DNA of 64,000 bases, taken from Noviherbaspirillum humi (GTDB taxonomy: Bacteria > Pseudomonadota > Gammaproteobacteria > Burkholderiales > Burkholderiaceae_D). Made by a program: the position numbers and the translations under genes. The first letter of the stretch is position 1; every line of letters starts with the position of its first letter. Below, in pieces: positions 7,543 to 16,137 of the stretch. The stretch covers positions 124,001 to 188,000 of the forward strand of contig NZ_FZOT01000001.1 in the NCBI RefSeq assembly GCF_900188095.1, given 5' to 3'. The notes below the pieces were generated by a model. The model ran no database searches, was not told the origin of the DNA, and saw only the letters and a program-made list of their open reading frames with translations.

Positions 7543-7567
7543 AAAAAGCGCGGACTCGCCGCGCTTT
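7543..7567 (-). terminator. Rho-independent terminator of rdgC
   Basis: On the minus strand AGCGCGG/CCGCGCT with a five-base loop is followed by a run of T, 26 bases beyond the rdgC stop codon. Confidence 0.85.
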
Positions 7568-7592
7568 CTAATTCAATCAAATTCACAAGCCG

Positions 7593-8537
7593 TCAGGCAG
7601 CCAGCTTCTCTCCCGACGCAGCGGGCGCAGCCAGCGCGCCTTCCGGCACTTCGCCGCCGAGCGCATCCACCAAGTCGTTGAGCAGCTTGCCGAGCTCGCC
7701 CGTCATCAGCGCGAAGTCGGTATCGAAACGCTCCTCATCGTTCTGCGTGGTGCTGTCGTTGTTCTCCTTCAGCACATCAAGCGGCGCCACGCGCTTGATG
7801 GCGAGGCTTTCGGTCAGCACGATGGAGACGCGGTCGTTCCAGGTCATGGCGAGGCGGGTGCACTGCTTGCCGGCGGCGATATGGCGCCGCACATCGTCTG
7901 CTTCCAGCGTATGGCGCACATAGCGCACCGTGGCCTTGTCCTGGCTGGAAGCGCGCAGCTCGGTGTCCTGGTCGACGGTGAAGTTGTACGGCGCTTCGTC
8001 GGCGGCGAGCCAGTCGGTCATGGCGGCGACCGGCGAACGCGCCACGCGCAGCGTGCCCACCGGCAGCTGGTCGAGGCATTTGAGCAGGGTCTTGAACACC
8101 TCGTCGGCCTTGGCCGGGCTGGCGGCATCCACCACCAGCCAATTGTTGACCGGATCGATCCACACCGAGGTGCTGCGGCGGATGCTGAAGGCGCGCGGCA
8201 GCAGTTCATCGGCGACCTGCTCCTTGATTTCCTTCATCTGCTTGCGACCCGGCTTGAAGCCCTGCTGCTCTTCCAGCTCGGCGGCGCGCTCCTTGCTCAC
8301 CTGGTTGATGACCGACGACGGCAGCAGCTTGCGCTCGGTGCCGAGCTGCAGCAGGATCTGGCGATTGACGGTATGCGACAGCATGCCGTTGTTGCGCGGC
8401 GAGACCCAGCCGCGGGTCTCCATGTCGGCGCTGCTGCAGGGCGCGAAAGCCTGCTTGGCGAGCGCGGCTTCGAGCGCATCGCCGACGACTGTCCACGGCG
8501 CGCTGAGACGATAGATCTGAAGATTTTTGAACCACAT
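7593..8537 (-). CDS. rdgC: Recombination-associated protein RdgC
   Basis: A 314-residue nucleoid-associated protein that forms a ring around double-stranded DNA and restrains RecA-dependent recombination. The N-terminus [15 protein letters not shown] is the hallmark start of RdgC and fixes the ATG at 8537. Also visible are the conserved GW.SP segment ([10 protein letters not shown]), the [16 protein letters not shown]-type segment and the DLF.. region with [20 protein letters not shown]. Length agrees with the roughly 300-residue family. It lies 52 bases downstream of dinB on the same strand, giving a DNA-maintenance pair. Confidence 0.97.
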   Translation of the reverse strand: MWFKNLQIYRLSAPWTVVGDALEAALAKQAFAPCSSADMETRGWVSPRNNGMLSHTVNRQILLQLGTERKLLPSSVINQVSKERAAELEEQQGFKPGRKQMKEIKEQVADELLPRAFSIRRSTSVWIDPVNNWLVVDAASPAKADEVFKTLLKCLDQLPVGTLRVARSPVAAMTDWLAADEAPYNFTVDQDTELRASSQDKATVRYVRHTLEADDVRRHIAAGKQCTRLAMTWNDRVSIVLTESLAIKRVAPLDVLKENNDSTTQNDEERFDTDFALMTGELGKLLNDLVDALGGEVPEGALAAPAASGEKLAA

Positions 8538-8589
8538 GGCGGCACGCAAAAAGCGGGAATTCTACACGCTGGCCCGCGCGCATTGGTTG

Positions 8590-9738
8590 CTATCCCACGG
8601 TGTTTTCGCTACCGTCCGCAACAGCGGTTGACAAGCGCGGCGCATCGGCTTCTGAGTCCTCGAGGGTGATGTTCTCCACGCCGAACAAGCCGAGCTGATC
8701 GGCCGGCGCTTCCTCGCTCAGCCGGATGCCGACGCCAAGCAGTCGCACCGGCTTGCCGCCGCGACGAAAGCCCGCTTCCAGCAGCGCATGCAACTGACGC
8801 TCATCGACGGCGTGGGCCACGCACTCCGCCGTGGTGCGCTTGAAGTCGGCGAAGCGCAGCTTCACGAACAGCTTGTTCATCTGGCGCTGCGCGTTGGCGC
8901 GCCGGATGCGCTGGTGCAGCCGCTCCACCAGCGGCGGCAGTTCGGCCATGCAGGCTTGCAGATCCGGCAGGTCCGTCACATAGGTTTCTTCGACGCTGAT
9001 CGACTTGCGCTCGCGCTCGGGGCACACCTCGCGGCGATCGATGCCGCGGCACAGGCCGTGCAGGCTTTCGCCGAACTTGCCGAAATGCTGCTGCAATTGA
9101 AGCAATGACCAGGTTCGCAGGTCGGCGCAGGTATGGGCGCCGAGGCGCTTGAGCTTGGCGGCGGTCACCTTGCCCACGCCATGCAGCTTTTCCACCGGCA
9201 GCGCGGCGACGAAATCCTCCACTTCTTCCGGCCGGATGACGAACAGCCCGTCCGGTTTGTTCCAGTCGCTGGCGATCTTGGCGAGAAACTTGTTCGGCGC
9301 CACGCCGGCGGATGCGGTGATGCCCACCGTGTCCGCGATGCGGCGGCGGATCTCCTGCGCGATCAGGGTTCCGCTGCCGCGGAACTGCGGCGTCTGCGTC
9401 ACGTCGAGATACGCCTCGTCCAGCGACAGCGGCTCCACCAGCTCGGTGTAGTCGCGATAGATGGCCAGGATCTGCTTCGAGGCGCTGCGGTATTTGTCCA
9501 TCGCCGGCGGCAGCACGATCAGGTGCGGGCAGCGCTGCAGCGCCTGCGCGGTGGACATGGCGGAGTGGATGCCGAACTTGCGCGCCTCATAATTGCAGGT
9601 CGCGACCACGCCGCGTTGATCGGCACGGCCGCCGACGGCGAGCGGCTGGCCGCGCAGCGACGGGTCGTCGCGCATCTCGACCGCGGCGTAGAAGCAGTCG
9701 CAATCGCAGTGGATGATCTTTCGGGAAGCGGAGGTCAA
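8590..9738 (-). CDS. dinB: DNA polymerase IV (Y-family)
   Basis: An error-prone translesion polymerase. The Y-family palm starts IIHCDCDCFYAAVEMRDDP with the first metal-binding Asp and the steric-gate region; the second catalytic motif is SLDEAYLDV. The thumb helix-hairpin-helix region (VEKLHGVGKVTAAKL) and the little-finger domain (SISVEETYVTDL, LFVKLRFADF) follow. The C-terminus has a beta-clamp binding type motif (QLGLF). No ATG lies near the conserved N-terminus; the TTG at 9738 puts nine residues before IIHCD, and a TTG at 9825 is the longer alternative. Expected to be SOS-inducible, but I could not identify a LexA box. Confidence 0.95.
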   Translation of the reverse strand: MTSASRKIIHCDCDCFYAAVEMRDDPSLRGQPLAVGGRADQRGVVATCNYEARKFGIHSAMSTAQALQRCPHLIVLPPAMDKYRSASKQILAIYRDYTELVEPLSLDEAYLDVTQTPQFRGSGTLIAQEIRRRIADTVGITASAGVAPNKFLAKIASDWNKPDGLFVIRPEEVEDFVAALPVEKLHGVGKVTAAKLKRLGAHTCADLRTWSLLQLQQHFGKFGESLHGLCRGIDRREVCPERERKSISVEETYVTDLPDLQACMAELPPLVERLHQRIRRANAQRQMNKLFVKLRFADFKRTTAECVAHAVDERQLHALLEAGFRRGGKPVRLLGVGIRLSEEAPADQLGLFGVENITLEDSEADAPRLSTAVADGSENTVG

Positions 9739-9893
9739 GGCGGTCAGGCGGGATGGGGCTCGCGCGGCAAGCCATGCGCCTATTGTAGCGGTGTGAATGC
9801 CTGGATGTAATACAGCTCGATACAACCCGGGCGCGTGAGAAACTCGCTGCGGCGATCGCGGGTCGAATTCCCATCACCACTCCGGAGAACACC

Positions 9894-10106
9894 ATGGCCC
9901 AGCCCGGTTCGATGCAGGACCCCGCCAACATCAAGAATCCGCCCAATCCGGCGCCCTATCAGCCGCGCGACCGGCAGCCCAAGGAAGGCACCGCAGCGCC
10001 GGCCGGCACGGCCGATGGCCATGTCGAGGTCATCGGCGAAGTCGACAACGAACGCAGCGACGAGGACAAGGCGCCGATTCTTTCGGATGAGCGTTACAAG
10101 CGCTGA
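9894..10106 (+). CDS. Small Pro-rich hypothetical protein
   Basis: A 70-residue soluble, probably disordered protein: a Pro/Asn-rich first half (DPANIKNPPNPAPYQPRDRQP) and an acidic second half (VEVIGEVDNERSDEDKAPILSDERYKR). A strong CCGGAGAACACC precedes the ATG, and an intrinsic terminator follows about 50 bases after the stop, so it looks like a real single-gene unit. It is divergent from dinB. Function unknown. Confidence 0.72.
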   Translation: MAQPGSMQDPANIKNPPNPAPYQPRDRQPKEGTAAPAGTADGHVEVIGEVDNERSDEDKAPILSDERYKR

Positions 10107-10159
10107 ACCATCGGTCTGGCTGCATGCAGAGCGCAGAAGCGCTGAAAAATGCAGCAATA

Positions 10160-10187
10160 AAAACGGGGCGCCATGGCGCCCCGTTTT
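10160..10187. terminator. Bidirectional terminator, perfect 28-bp palindrome
   Basis: AAAACGGGGCGCCA followed by its exact reverse complement. The A and T runs on both sides make it an intrinsic terminator in both directions, between the convergent genes ending at 10106 and 10203. Confidence 0.88.
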
Positions 10188-10202
10188 GCTTCGGCTACCC
10201 GC

Positions 10203-10760
10203 TTACTGGCCGGAAGTGGAGCCGCGGTTCAGCGGGCCGGAGACGCGGTTGGCATCCCTCAGCTCGGCATCGGCGGCACGCTTCTCCGCCTTGTACTCTT
10301 CCTTGGCGGCGCGCCGGTCGGCCTTGTACTCCTCTTTCGCGGCGCGCTTGTCCGACTTGTAATCGGCCTTCGCTTCGGCGCGCTCGATGCGGCGGCGCAC
10401 CAGCGGATCATTGGCCGCATTGTCGGCCGGGTTGGTGCCGGGGATGGGCACCATCACCGGGGCAGAAGAAGCGCTCGATGCCGCCGAGCCTCCCATGGCA
10501 GCGCCGGAACCCATCGAAGATGCGCCCGAGGTATCCGCACCGGTCGCCGGGACTGGAACGATTTGCACCGGCACGACGACCACGCCCGGCGTGGCGCTCG
10601 GCGCGGTGCCCGATGCGGAATCAGTCATCGCGGAGCCGCTGGCTGCCGGGCTGGCCGAAGAAGCACCATAAGTGGATGAGGTGCCGGCAGACTGCGCTTG
10701 GGCGAGCTGACCAAAGGCAAGGAGGGCGGAAGCAAGCAGGATCTTCTTGGGTGTGAACAT
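10203..10760 (-). CDS. Secreted protein with Ser/Ala linker and Lys/Glu/Tyr tandem repeats
   Basis: A 185-residue exported protein. A Sec signal peptide (KKILLASALLAFGQLAQA) is followed by a Ser/Ala/Gly/Thr-rich linker of about 100 residues with a hydrophobic patch (GVVVVPVQIVPVPA). The C-terminus has about three copies of a ten-residue unit, EYKADRRAAK, EYKAEKRAAD and a variant, which would form one long charged helix. AAGGAG precedes the ATG at 10760. Similar Lys/Ala/Glu repeat proteins are common in Burkholderiales as hypothetical exported proteins; a structural or nucleic-acid/cell-wall contact role would be guesswork. Confidence 0.75.
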   Translation of the reverse strand: MFTPKKILLASALLAFGQLAQAQSAGTSSTYGASSASPAASGSAMTDSASGTAPSATPGVVVVPVQIVPVPATGADTSGASSMGSGAAMGGSAASSASSAPVMVPIPGTNPADNAANDPLVRRRIERAEAKADYKSDKRAAKEEYKADRRAAKEEYKAEKRAADAELRDANRVSGPLNRGSTSGQ

Positions 10761-10914
10761 GAACGACTCCTTTCGAAATGCCCCGGCGGCACCATGCCGG
10801 AGGGAACAAGAAAATTCCCTCGCTGCCGAGCGATCTTGTTGAAAAGACAAATCGTTCATTTCGTAGTTCCAGTCAGGGTCGTTACGAGATGTTTCAACCC
10901 TTGCCGACGAGCAC

Positions 10915-11226
10915 TCAGGACGCCCTCATCTGCACCAGAATCCAGGGCTTCACCACCACCGTCCACAGCAGCGCATTGCTGTCGCTCCATGCCTGCGCCA
11001 GGTCGTCCGGCACCTTGCTCAGCTGCTGCTTGTTCATCCATTGCAGCACAGCGGCCTTGTCATCGCTGGCGATGGCGGTGGCCACTTCGATCAGGTCAAG
11101 CTCATCGCTCACCACGATGACCATGCCGGCGGCGAAATAGCGCTCCAATTCCTTCCAGGGAAAATGCGCGGTCTCGAGGTTGAGCTTGGCGCGAAGCAGC
11201 GGGTCCTGCGGTATGGAGGAAGTCAT
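10915..11226 (-). CDS. DUF2288 family protein
   Basis: A 103-residue cytosolic protein matching the DUF2288 pattern along its length: LNLETAHFPWKELERYFAAG, then VIVVSDELDLIEVATAIASDD, LQWMNKQQLSKVPDDLAQAW and the end LLWTVVVKPWILVQ. The family is small, widespread in proteobacteria and has no assigned function. It sits 17 bases downstream of the slyX-like gene on the same strand, suggesting an operon. Confidence 0.9.
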   Translation of the reverse strand: MTSSIPQDPLLRAKLNLETAHFPWKELERYFAAGMVIVVSDELDLIEVATAIASDDKAAVLQWMNKQQLSKVPDDLAQAWSDSNALLWTVVVKPWILVQMRAS

Positions 11227-11243
11227 AAGGTCGGGAAAAGTTT

Positions 11244-11453
11244 TCAGTAGTGAGGCGGCTTGTCGTCAGCCGGCGAGGCATCGCGGGCGGCGTCGCGCAA
11301 ATCCTTTACATGGCGCGCCAGGGCGGCGCACAGGGCTTCCAGTTCGTCTATCTTCTTCTGCTGGCGATACACAAGCTTGTTGAGCGTTTCCACCAGGTCG
11401 TCCTGGCGCGCAAGCTGCATCTCGATATTGGCCAAGCGCTCGTCGCTGATCAT
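11244..11453 (-). CDS. slyX: SlyX family protein
   Basis: A 69-residue protein. SlyX proteins are short coiled coils of unclear function. The pattern is present: ERLANIEMQLARQDDLVETLNKLVYRQQKKIDELEALCAAL followed by a polar tail ending in DKPPHY, where the family typically ends PPHY. The ATG at 11453 follows AGGAG with seven-base spacing; an in-frame start six codons upstream would leave no ribosome-binding site. First gene of a short operon with the DUF2288 gene. Confidence 0.92.
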   Translation of the reverse strand: MISDERLANIEMQLARQDDLVETLNKLVYRQQKKIDELEALCAALARHVKDLRDAARDASPADDKPPHY

Positions 11454-11592
11454 CGTCACGCTCCTGTGCAAACTGTGAAAAAATGAGAAGCCGCCATGGT
11501 AGCGGAATCAGCCCTGCGATGGCTCGTCGCAGGGTGAACAAAGCGCGTCCGGCGCGATCCATCGAATGCCGGGACTTTCATGAAAGCCAGCA

Positions 11593-11853
11593 ATGAGAAC
11601 CACCAAAGCCAGCGCCGCCGTTACCCGCTTGAACAGCCGCGATCCGGAACACCACTATTCCCTCGGCATGACCGCCAGCGGCTTCTTCTACCTGCTGCGC
11701 GCCAGCGACGATCAGCCGGCGGAAAAGATCAGCGGCGATCTCACCATGGAAGAATTCGTGGAACTGTGCAACCGCACTGGCCCGCAGAAACAGGTACGCG
11801 TCAGCAAGCTCGACGTCGCCTTCGAGAAGCAGCTCGTCAACCGCGCCAAGTAG
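11593..11853 (+). CDS. Small hypothetical cytosolic protein
   Basis: An 86-residue soluble protein with balanced composition and a plausible fold (HHYSLGMTASGFFYLLRASDDQPAEKISGDLTMEEFVELCNRTG). Codon use matches the neighbouring genes. No known domain recognised. It is flanked by genes on the other strand and stands alone. The start has only a weak ribosome-binding site. Confidence 0.6.
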   Translation: MRTTKASAAVTRLNSRDPEHHYSLGMTASGFFYLLRASDDQPAEKISGDLTMEEFVELCNRTGPQKQVRVSKLDVAFEKQLVNRAK

Positions 11854-11875
11854 GCGCATCGCACACGAACATCGT

Positions 11876-11983
11876 CTAGACACCGTCGGGCTTGACGCCC
11901 TCGCCGATGCCGTCACGGCAGGCCGGCGGCACCGCATCGGGCAGGCGGTTGCCCGCGACGCGCTCGCGTATCGTCACGTTCAC
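11876..11983 (-). CDS. Very small ORF, second of a tandem pair
   Basis: A 35-codon frame beginning with GTG (MNVTIRERVAGNRLPDAVPPACRDGIGEGVKPDGV), preceded by GGAAAGG just after the stop of the small membrane peptide gene upstream, so translation could be coupled. Charged and polar with one cysteine. No similarity recognised; may be chance. Confidence 0.3.
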   Translation of the reverse strand: MNVTIRERVAGNRLPDAVPPACRDGIGEGVKPDGV

Positions 11984-11995
11984 CGCGACCTTTCC

Positions 11996-12127
11996 TCAGC
12001 CGAAGCAGATGGCCGGCAGCAACAGCAGGGCCAGCAGCGCCAAGCCCTTGCCCAGGGCATGCTGACGCCGCGGCGGAGCGGCAGAAGAAGCGGCGGGATG
12101 GCGGCCGGATTTCACTTGGATGGGCAT
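11996..12127 (-). CDS. Small single-pass membrane peptide
   Basis: A 43-residue frame with an excellent ribosome-binding site (GGAGGTGATCG before ATG). The first 26 residues are basic and Pro/Ser-rich; the last 17 (GLALLALLLLPAICFG) form a hydrophobic segment that could be a membrane helix. It lies 44 bases downstream of the rep stop codon on the same strand. Too short for family assignment, but the start signal and composition support real translation. Confidence 0.5.
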   Translation of the reverse strand: MPIQVKSGRHPAASSAAPPRRQHALGKGLALLALLLLPAICFG

Positions 12128-12171
12128 GATCGATCACCTCCGTCCTTTCGACCCGGGCGATCGCCGGAAAT

Positions 12172-14220
12172 TCAGGCCGCCTTCGGTTTCTGCAGCAGCG
12201 CCTTGAGATTGGCGAGCCGGGCCTGCGGCGTGACGACTTCATCCTCCTTCGGCACCGCATCCCCTTCGTCCAGCTTCATTTCCTTGATGAAGCGGGAGAT
12301 GTCGCAGTTGATGCTTTCGCGGGCGCGCTTGCGGCGCTTGCACCAGGTGACATGCAGGCTGCGCTGGGCGCGGGTGATGCCCACATACATCAGGCGACGC
12401 TCCTCCTCGATGCGCGCCGCGATCTGCGCGTCCGGCGCATCCGGGTCGCCCTTGTGCGGCAGGATGCCCTCCTCCACGCCGACCAGGAACACGTGCGGAA
12501 ACTCCAGGCCCTTGGAGGCATGCAGGGTCGACATGCGCACCGCGTCCGGCTCCTCGTCGCGTCCTTCGAGCATGGTCATCAGCGCCACCATCTGCGTCAG
12601 CTCCAGCAGGCTCTTCTCCTCGCCGGCGCCATCCTTGCCGCCGGTGCCCTTTTCCTTGAGCCAGCCGGTGAAGTCGATCACGTTCTGCCACTTGGCCTGG
12701 GCCTGGCGGTCGTCGAAGGTATCGTAGAGATAACCCTCGTAATTGATTTCCTTCATCATGTCGTCCAGCAGCTGGGCGGCATCCTCGCCGCGCCGGCTGG
12801 CGCGCGCTTCCAAACCGTTGATGAAATGCCCGAACTCGCGCAGCGGCGTGAGCTGGCGCTCGGCCAGCTTGGCTTCGATGCCGCCCTTGAACACCGCTTC
12901 GAACAGCGAGCATTGCCACTGGCCGGCGAAGGCGCCGAGCGCTTCCAGCGTCGACTGGCCGACGCCGCGCTTGGGCGTGGTGACGGCGCGAATGAAGGCC
13001 GGATCGTCATCCTCGTTCGCCACCAGCCGCAGATAGCTGACGATGTCCTTGATCTCGGCGCGGTCGAAGAAGCTCTGGCCGCCGGACATGGTGTAGGGAA
13101 TGCGCTCCTTGCGCAGCGCCTGCTCGATCACGCGCGCCTGATGGTTGCCGCGATAGAGGATGGCGTAGTCGGAGAACTTGGCGCGGCGCTCGAACTTGTG
13201 CGCCGAAATCATCATCGCCACCTGCTCCGCTTCCTGCTCGTCGTCCTGCATCGCCAGCACTTTCACCGGGTCGCCCAGTCCGTGCTCGGACCAGAGCTGC
13301 TTCTCGAACAGCTTCGGATTGTTGCCGATCACCGCGTTGGCGGCCTGCAGGATGCGGGTGCTGGAACGGTAGTTCTGCTCCAGCTTGATGATCTTCAGGT
13401 CGGGGAAATCCACCTGCAGCGTGCGCAGGTTCTCGATGGTCGCGCCGCGCCAGGCGTAGATGGCCTGGTCGTCGTCGCCCACGGCGGTGAACATCGGCTT
13501 CTTGCCGAGGCCGGTCACCAGCAGCTTCACCAGTTCATACTGGCAGGTATTGGTGTCCTGGTATTCATCCACCAGCAGGTAGCGCAGCTTGCGCTGCCAC
13601 TTGTCGCGCACGGCTTCGTTGCTGCGGAACAGTTCCACCGGCAGCCGGATCAGGTCGTCGAAATCCACCGCCTGGTAGGAAGCGAGCGTCGCGACGTAAT
13701 TGCGGAAGATGCGCGCCGCCTGTGCCTGCTCTTCGGTGCGCGCCTGCTTCAGCGCGGTGTCAGGGTCGATCAGGGCATTCTTCCACAGCGACATCTCGTT
13801 CTGGATGCGGCGGATTTCCTGCTTGTCGGTGGTGCAGGCGAGATCCTGGACCAGGGAAAAGCAGTCGTCGCTGTCGAGGATGGAAAAGCGATCCTTCAGT
13901 CCGATCTCGCGCGCTTCGCGCCGCAGGATCTGCACGCCGAGCGAATGGAAGGTGCAGACCGTCAGGTTCTTCGCTTCCTTCGGTTCCTTCAGCAGCTTGG
14001 CGATGCGCTCCTGCATCTCGGCGGCGGCCTTGTTGGTGAAGGTGACGGCCGCGATGTTTTTCGCCTCGTAGCCGTGGTCCTCGATCAGGTGGGCGATCTT
14101 CTGGGTGATGACGCGGGTCTTGCCGGAACCGGCCCCGGCCAGCACCAGGCAGGGACCGTCCATGTAACGCACCGCCTCGCGCTGCGGCGCGTTCATGCCA
14201 AACTGGGGAGGATGTGTCAT
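12172..14220 (-). CDS. rep: Rep-type superfamily 1 DNA helicase
   Basis: A 682-residue 3'-5' DNA helicase of the Rep/UvrD group, which removes protein roadblocks and helps replication restart. Motifs in order: Q-motif region and Walker A (GAGSGKT, 29-35), TFTNKAAAEM, TFHSLG, Walker B DEYQDT, GDDDQAIYAWRGA, LEQNYRSS, and the late motifs MSTLHASKGLEFPHVFLVGVEEG and EERRLMYVGITRAQ. Length and N-terminus (MNAPQREAVRYMDGPCLVLAGAGSGKTRVIT) are closer to E. coli Rep (673 residues) than to UvrD. The ATG at 14220 is chosen as it begins just before the conserved N-terminus. Confidence 0.95.
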   Translation of the reverse strand: MTHPPQFGMNAPQREAVRYMDGPCLVLAGAGSGKTRVITQKIAHLIEDHGYEAKNIAAVTFTNKAAAEMQERIAKLLKEPKEAKNLTVCTFHSLGVQILRREAREIGLKDRFSILDSDDCFSLVQDLACTTDKQEIRRIQNEMSLWKNALIDPDTALKQARTEEQAQAARIFRNYVATLASYQAVDFDDLIRLPVELFRSNEAVRDKWQRKLRYLLVDEYQDTNTCQYELVKLLVTGLGKKPMFTAVGDDDQAIYAWRGATIENLRTLQVDFPDLKIIKLEQNYRSSTRILQAANAVIGNNPKLFEKQLWSEHGLGDPVKVLAMQDDEQEAEQVAMMISAHKFERRAKFSDYAILYRGNHQARVIEQALRKERIPYTMSGGQSFFDRAEIKDIVSYLRLVANEDDDPAFIRAVTTPKRGVGQSTLEALGAFAGQWQCSLFEAVFKGGIEAKLAERQLTPLREFGHFINGLEARASRRGEDAAQLLDDMMKEINYEGYLYDTFDDRQAQAKWQNVIDFTGWLKEKGTGGKDGAGEEKSLLELTQMVALMTMLEGRDEEPDAVRMSTLHASKGLEFPHVFLVGVEEGILPHKGDPDAPDAQIAARIEEERRLMYVGITRAQRSLHVTWCKRRKRARESINCDISRFIKEMKLDEGDAVPKEDEVVTPQARLANLKALLQKPKAA

Positions 14221-14356
14221 GGAAACCAACGGAGAGGAAAAGCGAGCCATTGTAGCAGCGCGCTTTTCCCGGATTTCCAATCTTGCATTTTTGGCCAGCA
14301 GAAAAAATCCGCTGGTGTTGCAACCCGGCTCTTGACCGGCAGATCGATGCGGCGGC

Positions 14357-15343
14357 TTACTCCACCACGCCGAGCTTGCCGCTGTGGCTGCCCATGTACC
14401 AGAGCTTGCCCTTGGCATCGACGATCATCTTGCGGATGCCTTCGTTCTTGGTCGGCAGATCGAAGACGCGAAATTTCTCGCTGGCCGGGTCGAACAGGGC
14501 GACGGTATCCGTCGCGATTTCGTTGGCCCATACCTTGCCGGCGCCATCCACCGTCACCGCATAGGGATTGCCGCGCGGTCCGGCCGGCATGTCGTAGCTC
14601 TTGATCACTTTTGCCGTCCTGGCATCGATATGCGTCAGCTTGCCGTCGCCATAGCGCACCACCCACAAGGTGTTGTCCGGCGCGGCGGCGATGCGGCGCG
14701 GCAGCGAGCCCTGGCCGAAGTCGATCTCGCTCACCTTGCCGCTGCGGGCATCGATGCGGCCGACGCGCTGGCCGCTGGCCTGGCAGAACCAGACGTTGCC
14801 GTCGCGGTCGATGGCGATGCCGTAGGGGCCGTCGCGGCTGCCGTATTCGGTCATCTTCTGCGTCGCGCGGTCGTAGCGCGTCACCTTGTCGGCCGACTGG
14901 TTGGTGAACCACAGGCTGTCGCGGCCATCGAAGACGATGGTATGCGGGCTGCCACCGGACGGCACCTTGTGCGCCACCATGCGCTCCGGCTGGCCGTTCC
15001 TGAACGGGATTTCGAGCAGCGTGCCGTTGCCATTGCCGGTCATCCAGACCGTGCCCTTTTCATCCACCAGCAAGGCGTGCGGCCGGGTGCCTTCCGGCAA
15101 GTCCCACTCCTCGAAGGCTTGTGTCGCAGGGTCGAAGCGGGCCAGCTTGTTGCCGTGCATGACGGCGATGTAGATCTTGCCATCCAGCGCCGGCGCGGGA
15201 TCGCGCGCGAACTTTGGCGTCGGCACCGCCCACTCCGATACCTTGCCGCTGGGCTGGGACGTGCCGGGCGGCACGGTGTAGTTGGAACCGCCGGCCAAGG
15301 CGAAAGCCGGGAGGCTGGCGAGGAGAATCGGCAGGATGCGCAT
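14357..15343 (-). CDS. Vgb-like periplasmic beta-propeller (lyase-type) protein
   Basis: A 328-residue exported protein. A signal peptide (MRILPILLASLPAFALAGG) precedes repeated beta-propeller blades with the unit G.iW.t....g.l.r.DP.t...., for example GTVWMTGNGNGTLLEI, DSLWFTNQSADKVTRYD, GNVWFCQASGQRVGRID and GKLWYMGSHSGKLGVVE. This is the virginiamycin B lyase/SMP-30-like fold. True Vgb is cytosolic and cleaves streptogramin B, whereas this protein is exported, so antibiotic resistance should not be assumed; a carbohydrate-binding or lactonase-like role is equally possible. It starts at the ATG at 15343. Confidence 0.82.
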   Translation of the reverse strand: MRILPILLASLPAFALAGGSNYTVPPGTSQPSGKVSEWAVPTPKFARDPAPALDGKIYIAVMHGNKLARFDPATQAFEEWDLPEGTRPHALLVDEKGTVWMTGNGNGTLLEIPFRNGQPERMVAHKVPSGGSPHTIVFDGRDSLWFTNQSADKVTRYDRATQKMTEYGSRDGPYGIAIDRDGNVWFCQASGQRVGRIDARSGKVSEIDFGQGSLPRRIAAAPDNTLWVVRYGDGKLTHIDARTAKVIKSYDMPAGPRGNPYAVTVDGAGKVWANEIATDTVALFDPASEKFRVFDLPTKNEGIRKMIVDAKGKLWYMGSHSGKLGVVE

Positions 15344-15537
15344 GATGACTCCGTGGGAACACATGGCGGATGGATGCCGGCGAACGCCGATCTTCGCTCC
15401 TTCTTGTCGAACGGCTCGCCAGACCTTATGTATTATGGATGAATTGCCGGATTGCGTACGCCGCACCTGTTCCCGGTATCGCTTCTTTTCCGCCTCACGA
15501 CCGCGTGCTGGCCCGACCTTCTCCCTTACGTTCAAGA

Positions 15538-16017
15538 ATGAAGTTTGCCCATCTCATCGAAATCAACGATCCGCTCAACCCCCTGATCGACCCGCTGACC
15601 CGCGAGCAGCTCTGGCGCGGCCTGGTGCTGCGCGCGGAAATCCCGAAGGCATTCGTGCCCTGGCTGGACCAGTGCCACATCACCGACCGTTCGGAGGACT
15701 CCATCTCGCGCGAGCTGCATTACGGCGACGTGGTGGTGCATGACCGGGTCACCTTTCTGCCGCAGCATCAGGTGCGCTACCAAGTCCCGCAGCAGAAGGA
15801 CATCCCGGCGTCCAGCCTGACCATGACCATCGAGGAGCCAAATCCGGACGTGTTCTTCGTCCGCTTCGAGTACGACGATGGCCATGAGGAAGCCGACACC
15901 ATGGCCGCCTTCTACAGCGAGTTCCGCCGGTCCGCCTATCAGGAAGCCGACATCGACACCATCCGCACCATCCGGCAGATGGCCGAGGATGGCCGCCTCG
16001 CCAAGCCGATGGCCTGA
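15538..16017 (+). CDS. SRPBCC/AtaL-like (DUF1857) family protein
   Basis: A 159-residue protein matching the AtaL-like/DUF1857 pattern from the first residues: LIEINDPLNPLIDPLTREQLWRGLVLRAE, LDQCHITDR, SRELHYGDVVVHDRVTFLPQHQVRY and SSLTMTIEEPNPDVFFVRFEYD. The fold is a START-like helix-grip that can bind hydrophobic ligands; the function is unknown. The ATG at 15538 begins exactly at the conserved domain. It is divergent from the beta-propeller gene. Confidence 0.85.
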   Translation: MKFAHLIEINDPLNPLIDPLTREQLWRGLVLRAEIPKAFVPWLDQCHITDRSEDSISRELHYGDVVVHDRVTFLPQHQVRYQVPQQKDIPASSLTMTIEEPNPDVFFVRFEYDDGHEEADTMAAFYSEFRRSAYQEADIDTIRTIRQMAEDGRLAKPMA

Positions 16018-16054
16018 CGTTTCTTCACGCTCTCCGCATGGTTTCCGGGACATG

Positions 16055-16088
16055 AAAAACCGCGCCGCTGCGGTCTGCAGCGGCGCGG
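16055..16088 (-). terminator. Rho-independent terminator of the 726-residue stress protein gene
   Basis: A perfect 12-bp stem (CCGCGCCGCTGC with its complement, five-base loop) followed on the minus strand by TTTTT, about 50 bases beyond the stop at 16138. It may also slow transcripts arriving from the convergent gene ending at 16017. Confidence 0.85.
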
Positions 16089-16137
16089 TGTCGGGATAAT
16101 GGCCAGGCACGCACCCGGCCGGTTTCCCCTGCCTTGC

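Noticed and set aside
12352-14604. A 750-codon open frame on the plus strand opposite rep
   Set aside because: It is the antisense shadow of a highly conserved helicase in GC-rich DNA; its translation is His/Ala/Gly-rich without domains.
14357-15343. Virginiamycin B resistance gene
   Set aside because: The protein has a signal peptide and only general propeller similarity; resistance cannot be claimed.
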